Shown here: positions 7,847 to 14,056 of the stretch, in pieces
Numbering within the stretch: the first letter of the stretch is position 1
Layout: each line of letters starts with the position of its first letter
Notes under the pieces: model-generated
Told to the model about the DNA's origin: nothing
The model's input: only the letters and a program-made list of their open reading frames with translations
The model's database searches: none
NCBI GenBank assembly: GCA_964367945.1
Contig: CAYIZZ010000044.1
Span: forward strand, 1 to 15,815
Origin: JAAYCI01 sp964367945
GTDB lineage: Bacteria > Bacillota > Clostridia > Oscillospirales > Ruminococcaceae
Direction of reading: 5' to 3'
DNA length: 15,815 nt
Translations under genes and position numbers: made by a program

Positions 7847-8215
7847 ATGAAACTTTTACAACATCTGGGTGTGGGATTATCTATAGGTTTTGTGCTAACA
7901 ACAGCTTTTTCCGTTACGTTCATGGGTCTCAACGAGTTTACAGCACAAGTGCTTGCTTGGTTTATTGCCTCGGCGCTATACGGCGTCTCCAGCATGATTT
8001 TCAAAATACGCAGCATTAAATATTTATATATAAGTATTATCCACTATCTTATCTGCCTTGGAATCACCGGAGTAAATGTATATTTGTTCTACCAAGACTA
8101 TCTCATTAGTGTACTTATCAGCTTTAGCATATCTTACTTTATTATATATATCATCATGTGGTTAATAGAAAAGCACAATCTTGCACTTATAAACAAAAAG
8201 CTCAGTAGCCGATAA
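7847..8215 (+). CDS. DUF3021 membrane protein, partner of the LytTR regulator
   Basis: A 122-residue integral membrane protein with four hydrophobic helices (about 8-28, 37-54, 65-83, 88-110) and short charged ends, the standard DUF3021 length and topology. It starts 4 bp after the LytTR gene, so both are translated from one message. By analogy with LytTR/membrane-inhibitor pairs it probably holds the regulator inactive until a membrane or envelope signal appears; this is inference from family context. The operon ends at the palindromic terminator just downstream. Confidence 0.88.
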   Translation: MKLLQHLGVGLSIGFVLTTAFSVTFMGLNEFTAQVLAWFIASALYGVSSMIFKIRSIKYLYISIIHYLICLGITGVNVYLFYQDYLISVLISFSISYFIIYIIMWLIEKHNLALINKKLSSR

Positions 8216-8219
8216 ACAC

Positions 8220-8255
8220 AAAACAAAAGCACCCTTTAAAGGGTGCTTTTGTTTT
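8220..8255 (+). terminator. Bidirectional terminator between the LytTR-DUF3021 and ars operons
   Basis: A perfect 36-bp palindrome with 18-bp arms (8220-8237 and 8238-8255): A/T-rich outer arms, CAAAAGCACCC stem and TTTAAA centre, ending GTTTT on both strands. It lies between convergent operons and should serve both. Confidence 0.85.
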
Positions 8256-8302
8256 TAAAACCTCAGAATAGTGAGAAAGCTCCAATCACAGCCTGGCATC
8301 AT

Positions 8303-9364
8303 TTAAAGGATGCTTTTTTCTTGCTTAAACCAATGCCTTGTGTTGTTTGCAATCTTCACAAGGATAAGCATCACAGGCACTTCCACTAAAACACCTACAA
8401 TAGTGGCTAGTGCTACCGGGCTATCTGCGCCAAAAAGCGCAATGGCCACTGCTACCGCCAGCTCGAAAAAGTTCGATGCGCCAATCATACCGGCAGGTGC
8501 TGCTACGTCATGCGGTAATTTCAGTACTTTTGATGCCACATATGCTATAAAGAAAATAAAGAATGTTTGGATGATAAGGGGTATTGCAATAAGTACAATA
8601 TGAAGCGGATTTTCCAAAATCACATTACCCTGGAATGAAAAGATCAATGTCAGTGTCAACAGCAGGCCAACAATGGTAACATTATTAAACTTTGGAATAA
8701 ACTTTTTCTCAAAATACTCTACGCCTTTGCTTTTTGTTACCACACTTCTTGTGAAAACACCACCTGCCAGTGGGATAACAACAAACAATACCACCGATAA
8801 AATCAAAGTATCCCAAGGCACTGTAACACCACTTACGCCAAGCAAAAACGCAACAATAGGTGTGAACGCCAGCAGAATGATAAGATCGTTTGTTGCCACT
8901 TGCACCACTGTATATGCCGGATTACCTTTTGTCAAATGACTCCACACAAAAACCATGGCAGTGCATGGAGCAGCGCCCAATAGCACCGCGCCTGCTAAAT
9001 AATCGGTGGCAAGATCAGGTGTGATGAACCCTTTGAACAATACAAAGAAAAACAACCATGCAATTCCAAACATTGTAAACGGCTTGATAAGCCAGTTTGT
9101 TACCCATGTGACAAATAAACCTTTAGGGTTTTTACCTACATTTTTAACGCTTTGAAAGTCCACTTTCATCATCATGGGATAAATCATCAGCCAAATCAAA
9201 ATAGCTATTGGAATGGACACGTTTGCATATTCAAAATTCCCTAAAAAGTCAGGCACAGCAGGTAAAAACTTGCCTATCAGCACCCCAACTACCATACATA
9301 TAACTACCCAAACCGTTAAATACTTCTCAAAAAATCCTATTCCCTGTGTTTTTTTCTCTTTCAT
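8303..9364 (-). CDS. acr3: ACR3-family arsenite efflux permease
   Basis: A 353-residue, ten-helix carrier of the bile/arsenite/riboflavin transporter superfamily that exports arsenite, As(OH)3, across the cytoplasmic membrane. Diagnostic segments are GAAPCTAMVFVWSHLTKGNP with the essential-type Cys134, and GASNFFELAVAVAIALFG with Glu301. These correspond to the conserved Cys and Glu needed for transport in studied ACR3 proteins. CGAGGATAATA precedes the ATG. It is the last gene of the ars operon, 35 bp after the flavoprotein gene, and is followed by a shared terminator. Antimonite could also be a substrate. No ATPase subunit (arsA) is present, so export should depend on membrane potential. 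Confidence 0.95.
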   Translation of the reverse strand: MKEKKTQGIGFFEKYLTVWVVICMVVGVLIGKFLPAVPDFLGNFEYANVSIPIAILIWLMIYPMMMKVDFQSVKNVGKNPKGLFVTWVTNWLIKPFTMFGIAWLFFFVLFKGFITPDLATDYLAGAVLLGAAPCTAMVFVWSHLTKGNPAYTVVQVATNDLIILLAFTPIVAFLLGVSGVTVPWDTLILSVVLFVVIPLAGGVFTRSVVTKSKGVEYFEKKFIPKFNNVTIVGLLLTLTLIFSFQGNVILENPLHIVLIAIPLIIQTFFIFFIAYVASKVLKLPHDVAAPAGMIGASNFFELAVAVAIALFGADSPVALATIVGVLVEVPVMLILVKIANNTRHWFKQEKSIL

Positions 9365-9399
9365 TATTATCCTCGTTATCTTATCTTTGCTTTATCTTT

Positions 9400-11040
9400 T
9401 TATACTTTTTTATCTTTTGTAGCTTTGAAAAATTTATGACCACCTGAAAGATTGCACACTTTTTTAAAGCCTCTATTTATCAAAATATTTTGTGCGGCAT
9501 TCCCCGTCACGCCTTTATTACAATAAGTAACGGTAAGCACATCTTTATCAAGATTCAAATCATCGCCTCTCAAGTCGCCTTGTGGAATGTTTACTGCATC
9601 AAGTACACAGCCTTTTTTTGCACAATCATCCACACCTCTTGCGTCTATAATTTGAACTTTTTCTTCGGTGTTCAACAAACTTTCGCTTGTGATAAGCTTC
9701 CTGCCACCGTTTATGGCATTGTCCAAAATCATGCCTGTGTAATGAACAGGATCTTTTGTTGTCGAAAACGGTGGTGCATATGCCAAATCAATATGGAAAA
9801 TTTCATCCACTTTAGCCTTGTATGTAATGAGCGTGGCAAACACGTCAATGCGTTTGTCTACTCCTTCACCACCAACTATCTGTGCACCCAGTAGCCTGCC
9901 TGTTTTTTTGTCGGCAATTCCTTTAATAACCATCTCTTCGCCGCCAAGATATTCGGGCTTGCTGGGTTTTATGTTATGGCATACTTCAACATCGAATCCT
10001 TGTTCCAATGCTTCTTTTTCACTTAGGCCGGTGGCGGCTACTGTGATACCACAAAATCCGAAAATACCTGTGCCTAAGTTACCTTTATAGCGAAGTGTGC
10101 CACCTGACAATACATCGCCTGCAATTCTTCCTGTTTTGTTCGCAGTGCTGCCCAGTGGCCTGTACACCGGCTTTTGCGTAATGGCAGAAAATGTCTCAAT
10201 ACAATCGCCACACGCATATACATTTTCAATATTTGTTTGCATTTTATCATTTACTTTGATGGCTTTTGTGACGCCCAGCTCTACACCCGCATTTTCGGCA
10301 AGTTTTGTGTTTGGGCGCACACCTGTGGATAAAATCACTATATCTGCTTTTAGTGTGGTGTCGTCAGACAATGTCACATTATCGTTTTGAATAGTGGTAA
10401 TTCCACACCCTTTTTTAAGATTCACTTTCTTTTTCTTTAGCTCATTTTCAAAGTAATCGGCCATGTCTTCGTCCAGGCTAGGTGCTACTTTGTTTGCAAG
10501 TTCCACCAGCGTGGTGTCTATCCCAAGGTGTAAAAAGGCTTCCATCACCTCAAAACCGATAAATCCTGCGCCTGCAATCACTGCATTTTTAGGTTTCTTT
10601 TCATTTATAAACTCTTTTATTTTTATCACATCGTCGATTGTTCTTAAAAAGAATACGTTTTCATTTTCCATGCCTTGGATATTCGGCCTGAAGGGTGAGG
10701 CGCCTGTGGCCAATACCAGTTTGTCATAGCTGTCGGTAAATGTTTCACCCGTTTGCAGGTTTTTCACATCTACTGTTTGATTTTTACTGTCGATAGAAAG
10801 TACTTCATGCGATATCATCACATCTATGTTGTACTTTTTCTTGAAAAACTTAGCATCACGTGGAACCAGTTCTTCGAACTCTTCTGCCTGACCGCCTATA
10901 TAATAAGGCATGCCACACCCAGAGTAAGAGATAAATGTACCTTTTTCATAAATAGTAATTTGTGCATCTTCGATGTTTCTTCTTGCCTTTGCAGCAGCGG
11001 ATGTGCCTGCGGCCACAGCACCAATAACAATAATCTTCAT
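9400..11040 (-). CDS. CoA-disulfide reductase-like flavoprotein with C-terminal rhodanese domain
   Basis: A 546-residue FAD/NAD(P)H disulfide oxidoreductase fused to a rhodanese. Visible are the FAD-binding GAVAAGTSAA (7-16), the single redox Cys42 in SYSGCGMPYYIGG, ATGASPFRP (111-119), the NAD(P)H-binding GAGFIGFE (157-164), the second FAD motif YACGD (275-279), and YAPPFS (421-426), typical of CoADR and persulfide reductases. The rhodanese part (about 455-545) has active-site Cys507 in CNKGVTGN. The usual CxxGxR loop Arg is replaced by Thr here. Such fusions reduce CoA disulfide, CoA persulfide or polysulfide. In this operon it may supply thiols or sulfide, or clear persulfides, during arsenite stress. 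GGAGGG precedes the ATG, 39 bp downstream of ccdA. Confidence 0.92.
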   Translation of the reverse strand: MKIIVIGAVAAGTSAAAKARRNIEDAQITIYEKGTFISYSGCGMPYYIGGQAEEFEELVPRDAKFFKKKYNIDVMISHEVLSIDSKNQTVDVKNLQTGETFTDSYDKLVLATGASPFRPNIQGMENENVFFLRTIDDVIKIKEFINEKKPKNAVIAGAGFIGFEVMEAFLHLGIDTTLVELANKVAPSLDEDMADYFENELKKKKVNLKKGCGITTIQNDNVTLSDDTTLKADIVILSTGVRPNTKLAENAGVELGVTKAIKVNDKMQTNIENVYACGDCIETFSAITQKPVYRPLGSTANKTGRIAGDVLSGGTLRYKGNLGTGIFGFCGITVAATGLSEKEALEQGFDVEVCHNIKPSKPEYLGGEEMVIKGIADKKTGRLLGAQIVGGEGVDKRIDVFATLITYKAKVDEIFHIDLAYAPPFSTTKDPVHYTGMILDNAINGGRKLITSESLLNTEEKVQIIDARGVDDCAKKGCVLDAVNIPQGDLRGDDLNLDKDVLTVTYCNKGVTGNAAQNILINRGFKKVCNLSGGHKFFKATKDKKV

Positions 11041-11079
11041 GTGGTTTTCCCTCCATATAATGCTTTGAAAACATACATT

Positions 11080-11769
11080 TTAAAAACCCAGATAAAACAT
11101 ATAAAATCCGATAAGTGCCATCATAACTCCCATTATGATTTTCAGTGTACTGCTTAACCGTTCATACTTTCTATTTTGCGATAATTTTTCCACAAAACCT
11201 ATCGAAGTACCGCATATAACAGCTAAAATCCCATGGCCGATGGAATAGCATAGCAGCAGAACAATCCCCCACCACATGCTTCCACTACTTGCCACCACCG
11301 CTAGCAAAGCGATAAGCACCGGCGTGGAACACGGTGACGAAAATACACCGCCTAAAATCCCGGCAATAAAGGCACCGGCATAGCCTTTTTTTGTGTTTTT
11401 TGACATAAGATAACTTGACGGTATAATCTCATATATTCCCCAAGTTTGCAACGCCATTAGCATCATCAGTACACCTAAAGCTATATACCACCAGCTGGCT
11501 GAGGTGCCTATCAAATTACCCAGCATTGTAGCCGCTACGCCTAAGATCGTAAACGTCACAGCTGAGCCCAGCGCAAATGTCATGGACAGCGAAAATGCTC
11601 TTTTAGTGTTTTTTCCGCCTGTTCCGCCCACATATCCCACCACCAGCGGGACACTTGATAGCGCGCATGGAGTGAATGACGTCAACACACCTGCCACAAG
11701 TGCTAATATCGGGGCTACCCATGTGCTTTCTACAATCAGCTGGGATATAGCATTCAGCATTTCGTCCAT
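11080..11769 (-). CDS. ccdA: CcdA-like thiol:disulfide electron carrier (short DsbD family)
   Basis: A 229-residue membrane protein with about six helices that passes electrons from cytoplasmic thioredoxin to an extracytoplasmic thiol protein. The two redox cysteines are in place: Cys35 in GVLTSFTPCALSSVPLVVG and Cys147 in GGVFSSPCSTPVLIALLA, each in a Pro-flanked half-helix that is the hallmark of the CcdA fold. Its ATG shares one base with the stop of the upstream thioredoxin gene (TAATG), so the two are translationally coupled and very probably work as a pair. It lacks the N- and C-terminal periplasmic domains of full-length DsbD; the adjacent anchored thioredoxin would take their place. 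Confidence 0.92.
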   Translation of the reverse strand: MDEMLNAISQLIVESTWVAPILALVAGVLTSFTPCALSSVPLVVGYVGGTGGKNTKRAFSLSMTFALGSAVTFTILGVAATMLGNLIGTSASWWYIALGVLMMLMALQTWGIYEIIPSSYLMSKNTKKGYAGAFIAGILGGVFSSPCSTPVLIALLAVVASSGSMWWGIVLLLCYSIGHGILAVICGTSIGFVEKLSQNRKYERLSSTLKIIMGVMMALIGFYMFYLGF

Positions 11770-12338
11770 TACACTACACCCATATCCTCAAGAATTATAC
11801 GCATTTGTTCCTCTGTCAGTCCACCCTGGTGCACAGTAAACATATGCTCTTCAGTGTCTTTGTTCGCATACATGGTGAACGCAATGCCTGCCGCTACATC
11901 CTCACTTGGGACATACGGTGTACCGTCTGCGTTATACAAGACTTGTGTAGGAATAACCTGCACAGGAAAATCCGTCGCCCCTTCAGGGTTTTTCCATACA
12001 TCTACAAACTTTATAATAGCTTTTTCCTGCATTTCAGCATTCAGCTCTTCAAGCACCGGAGCCATCTCCTTACACGGTATGCACGAGTCTGCACCAAAGT
12101 CAATTATAATAGGTAGTTCATATTCTTTCAGCTGTTCCAAATCAATACTGGTTTCATTCAAGGCAAACTCCGGCAAAATTTCTTGTGTTTGCTCTTGTGC
12201 AGTGGAGGCGGAGGCATCTTGCGACACAACTTCTGCTTGTACGGTGGCTTGCTGTGGTGCACTTTGCCATATCCATATCCCACCAATAATCACTACCATC
12301 ACTACAGGAATAACAACTTTCAATATCTTCTTACTCAT
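11769..12338 (-). CDS. Membrane-anchored extracytoplasmic thioredoxin-like protein
   Basis: A 189-residue thioredoxin-fold protein with an uncleaved-type N-terminal anchor (about 6-24), a Ser/Ala/Gln-rich linker (25-55) and a thioredoxin domain facing outside. The active site is DSCIPCKEMAP with Cys86 and Cys89, and the cis-Pro loop VIPTQ has Pro130. A region of about 30 residues (137-170) inserted before the final HQGGLTEEQM helix is longer than in minimal thioredoxins. An in-frame start at 12395 would overlap arsR, but the ATG at 12338 is preceded by GGAGAG at good spacing and directly yields the membrane anchor, so I use it. CcdA, coupled one base downstream, is its likely electron donor. 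The substrate is unknown. Confidence 0.9.
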   Translation of the reverse strand: MSKKILKVVIPVVMVVIIGGIWIWQSAPQQATVQAEVVSQDASASTAQEQTQEILPEFALNETSIDLEQLKEYELPIIIDFGADSCIPCKEMAPVLEELNAEMQEKAIIKFVDVWKNPEGATDFPVQVIPTQVLYNADGTPYVPSEDVAAGIAFTMYANKDTEEHMFTVHQGGLTEEQMRIILEDMGVV

Positions 12339-12360
12339 TAAAATCTCTCCGGAATATATA

Positions 12361-12678
12361 TTAAACAGCCTGGCTACATCCACAGCTTTCTTCATCTTCC
12401 TTTACTTCCATCAGTCCAGCGAGTATATCTACAGCAATCTTGCCACCCTCTTGGCTTATTTTGTAGTGTGTCCACTTGCCTACATAGCGACACTCCACAA
12501 TCCCACCTGTGCACAAAATCTTCATGTGATATGAAAGCTTTGATTGGGCCAGACCCAACTCTTCGCCAATGTTACATGCGCATTTTTCACCACTCTGAAG
12601 TAGCTGCACAATAGCCACACGATTTTTATCACAAAGCGCTTTAAAAATCTTCGCAATTCTTTCTGTGTTATCTGTCAT
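12361..12678 (-). CDS. arsR: ArsR/SmtB-family arsenite-responsive repressor
   Basis: A 105-residue winged-helix repressor. Residues 8-90 form the ArsR fold. The metal site sits at CAC (Cys33, Cys35) in SGEKCACNIGEELGL, at the position of the E. coli ArsR CVC motif, and the recognition helix is AQSKLSYHMKIL. Other cysteines are Cys16, Cys56, Cys63 and a C-terminal CGC (99-101), giving several options for a three-coordinate As(III) site. AAGGAG precedes the ATG. First gene of the operon, followed 22 bp later by the thioredoxin gene. It should bind the ATCAA-N6-TTGAT sites upstream and release them when arsenite binds. Response to antimonite or another thiophilic metal cannot be excluded. Confidence 0.93.
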   Translation of the reverse strand: MTDNTERIAKIFKALCDKNRVAIVQLLQSGEKCACNIGEELGLAQSKLSYHMKILCTGGIVECRYVGKWTHYKISQEGGKIAVDILAGLMEVKEDEESCGCSQAV

Positions 12679-12696
12679 AACATACTCCTTTTTTTT

Positions 12697-12726
12697 CTTT
12701 TCTTTTCTTTTCTTTACTTTACTTTA
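12697..12726. repeat. Pentanucleotide tandem repeat in the arsR leader
   Basis: On the plus strand three CTTTT units (12697-12711) are followed by three CTTTA units (12712-12726), with a run of eight T at 12689-12696. On the arsR mRNA this is a purine-rich tract between transcript start and ribosome binding site. Confidence 0.85.
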
Positions 12727-12737
12727 CTAAAGTAAAG
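12717..12737 (-). repeat. Palindrome at the edge of the arsR-leader repeat
   Basis: CTTTACTTTA (12717-12726) and TAAAGTAAAG (12728-12737) are perfect inverted copies around one central base. It lies 18 bp from the nearer ArsR operator. It may be an mRNA hairpin or an extra protein-binding site. Confidence 0.5.
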
Positions 12738-12754
12738 CAGATACCATTCTTCAA

Positions 12755-12770
12755 ATCAAATATTTTTGAT
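12755..12770. promoter_or_regulatory. ArsR operator 1 (downstream of the -10)
   Basis: ATCAA (12755-12759), 6 bp, TTGAT (12766-12770): a perfect dyad at the start of the ars transcript. Its form matches known ArsR operators of Bacillota, and it is repeated at 12813-12828. Confidence 0.75.
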
Positions 12771-12776
12771 ATATTA

Positions 12777-12805
12777 ACTATACACCCTCTATTTTGAATT
12801 GTCAA
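12777..12805 (-). promoter_or_regulatory. Sigma-A promoter of the ars operon
   Basis: On the minus strand, TTGACA (12805-12800) and TATAGT (12782-12777) are separated by 17 bp. It lies between two ArsR-type dyads and about 100 bp before arsR. This is the strongest promoter on this strand of the operon. Confidence 0.85.
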
Positions 12806-12812
12806 CACTTAT

Positions 12813-12828
12813 ATCAATTTTTTTTGAT
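12813..12828. promoter_or_regulatory. ArsR operator 2 (upstream of the -35)
   Basis: ATCAA (12813-12817), 6 bp, TTGAT (12824-12828): same arms and same spacing as operator 1, with centres 58 bp apart. The central 6 bp are all T on the plus strand. Confidence 0.65.
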
Positions 12829-12841
12829 TTGAATTTCAAGC

Positions 12842-12867
12842 AAAAAAAAGACAAACCTATATAGGTT
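12842..12867 (-). terminator. Terminator downstream of the flavodoxin-like gene
   Basis: On the minus strand AACCTAT-ATAGGTT (12867-12854) is followed within four bases by a run of eight T (12849-12842). The stem is short (7-bp arms without a separate loop), so efficiency is uncertain. It separates the flavodoxin-like gene from the ars promoter. Confidence 0.55.
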
Positions 12868-12897
12868 CATCATTTTTCAGCGGCATATTTCACATAT

Positions 12898-12929
12898 ATT
12901 ATAACTTTTAAGCTTTTATAATTTGTCAA
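12898..12929 (-). promoter_or_regulatory. Possible long-spacer promoter overlapped by a dyad
   Basis: On the minus strand, perfect TTGACA (12929-12924) and TATAAT (12903-12898) are 20 bp apart, a spacing too long for ordinary sigma-A promoters but usual for MerR-family-controlled ones. ATTATAA (12898-12904) and TTATAAT (12916-12922) form a perfect dyad with 11-bp spacer across it. The terminator-like hairpin lies about 30 bp downstream. The AT-rich context allows coincidence. Confidence 0.3.
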
Positions 12930-12937
12930 AACAGCAA

Positions 12938-13336
12938 TCATAGTAATTCTGCGGGCGGTTCTAAAACTTTACCTTTCACTTCATACACCGCACTAAACAT
13001 CTGCTTTTCATCAGCTTTAAGGCTGGATATTGCACTCACTGCCACCGCTGTGATTTTCCCTGCTTCAGCGTCGTGTAAAAACCCTCTGATTGCCGGCGGA
13101 AATGTACCTGCCCATATGGGAAACACAAGCACAATATCAGAGCCTTCCTGTATTTCAGGATAAGTTACCGGCAGTGCTTCATGCTTGGCCGACATTGCAC
13201 CTGCTTTGATAAAGCTGGCCTTGCCGCTCCAGTCTTTGCCATCATCAATTTTACATGCGTCCACATTATGGCTTTGTGCTATTTCTTTTGCAATACGCTC
13301 ACAGTTCCCGGACCTTGAAAAATAATACACTTGCAT
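12938..13336 (-). CDS. Small flavodoxin-like protein
   Basis: A 132-residue cytoplasmic protein with the flavodoxin fold, presumably binding FMN. The phosphate-binding loop is FSRSGNCERIAKEIA (6-20), a short-chain version of the family SxTGNT loop. A second flavin-contact segment is PIWAGTFPPAIRGFL (around 93-107), and the order of strands and helices follows flavodoxins. It is slightly shorter than typical flavodoxins (about 140-170) and ends soon after the fifth strand. AAGGGGG precedes the ATG. It lies 93 bp downstream of the crtO-like gene with no clear terminator between, so it may be co-transcribed with that pair. Its redox partner is unknown. Confidence 0.82.
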   Translation of the reverse strand: MQVYYFSRSGNCERIAKEIAQSHNVDACKIDDGKDWSGKASFIKAGAMSAKHEALPVTYPEIQEGSDIVLVFPIWAGTFPPAIRGFLHDAEAGKITAVAVSAISSLKADEKQMFSAVYEVKGKVLEPPAELL

Positions 13337-13429
13337 ATTAATCCCCCTTATCCGAACCAGTTTCCCACCATATTAAAATAAGTGGCTATCTATACTATAT
13401 CATATCAAAGCGTGTTGTTCCAATATATA

Positions 13430-13999
13430 CTATAGACTAAAACTGCCAAACACCCAATCTTCCATCACTATCGATTCTTTTTTTGTCTCTGCTGCTATGC
13501 CGACTTTTTTCTTGGACACACCTTGTTTTTTTAGTAGCTTTTGTATTCTGGGTCTGTTATATCTCTGAGCCACTATACACGGCAGATTTACTACCAATGC
13601 ATACCCCAGCATTATCCATATGAACCCCTGCGGCGAAAACAACCCAAACACCCAAAACGGTAAAATTCCCAGCCAGTGGGTAAGCTCAGCTCTTCGCGAT
13701 TCTATCAAAAAAAGTTCCATATTTTCTTTTGATGTATCTGTCATATGCTTTTTTGCATACCCGCCTTTCAGCATGGCTCCACCATCCGGTAAAAGGCCTT
13801 TCCAGCTTCGTATCCTAAATATTTTTTGATATATTTTGCCTTCTTTTTCCCATTTTTGTTGCGCAAACAGCATATTGTCCTTTGCAAAAACTTCGTTAGG
13901 TAGTCGAAAACAAAACAAAGCAGCTCCTGTCTGAAACAAAAACCAAAGCACAAAAAACATTATCAGCATCAACCATGTGGGCGGATAAAAAACTTGCAT
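13430..13999 (-). CDS. crtO: CrtO-like acyltransferase (glycosyl-4,4'-diaponeurosporenoate acyltransferase family)
   Basis: A 189-residue membrane protein resembling staphylococcal CrtO, which esterifies a fatty acid to the sugar of the carotenoid glycoside in staphyloxanthin synthesis. Supporting segments are RSWKGLLPDGGAML (64-77), GYAKKH, SRRAELTHW (101-109), and the terminal NLPCIVAQRYNRPRIQKLL, flanked by hydrophobic helices at 8-30 and 109-145. Length is close to the family (about 165 plus a C-terminal extension). The frame can start at GTG 14002, but the adjacent ATG at 13999 is better spaced from GGAGGT. It follows a CrtQ-like glycosyltransferase by 57 bp. With no carotenoid synthase or desaturase here, the acceptor may be another isoprenoid or lipid glycoside. 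Confidence 0.75.
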   Translation of the reverse strand: MQVFYPPTWLMLIMFFVLWFLFQTGAALFCFRLPNEVFAKDNMLFAQQKWEKEGKIYQKIFRIRSWKGLLPDGGAMLKGGYAKKHMTDTSKENMELFLIESRRAELTHWLGILPFWVFGLFSPQGFIWIMLGYALVVNLPCIVAQRYNRPRIQKLLKKQGVSKKKVGIAAETKKESIVMEDWVFGSFSL

Positions 14000-14056
14000 C
14001 ACGACCTCCGTTTCACCACTTTAGATATATTGACAAGTGTATACACATTAGCTTTA

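Noticed and set aside
12339..12395. Extended thioredoxin start overlapping arsR
   Set aside because: It would add hydrophilic residues before the membrane anchor, and GGAGAG supports the ATG at 12338.
11854..12534. 226-codon plus-strand frame opposite the thioredoxin and arsR genes
   Set aside because: It is antisense to two well-supported genes, rich in Ser/Thr/Ile/Cys as expected of a shadow frame, and has no ribosome binding site or family resemblance.
12689..12737. CRISPR-like or mobile-element repeat
   Set aside because: Units are 5 bp and contiguous without spacers, so this is a simple tandem repeat.
12898..12922. PerR/Fur box
   Set aside because: The halves ATTATAA and TTATAAT are in inverted order relative to TTATAAT-N-ATTATAA, with an 11-bp rather than 1-bp spacer.
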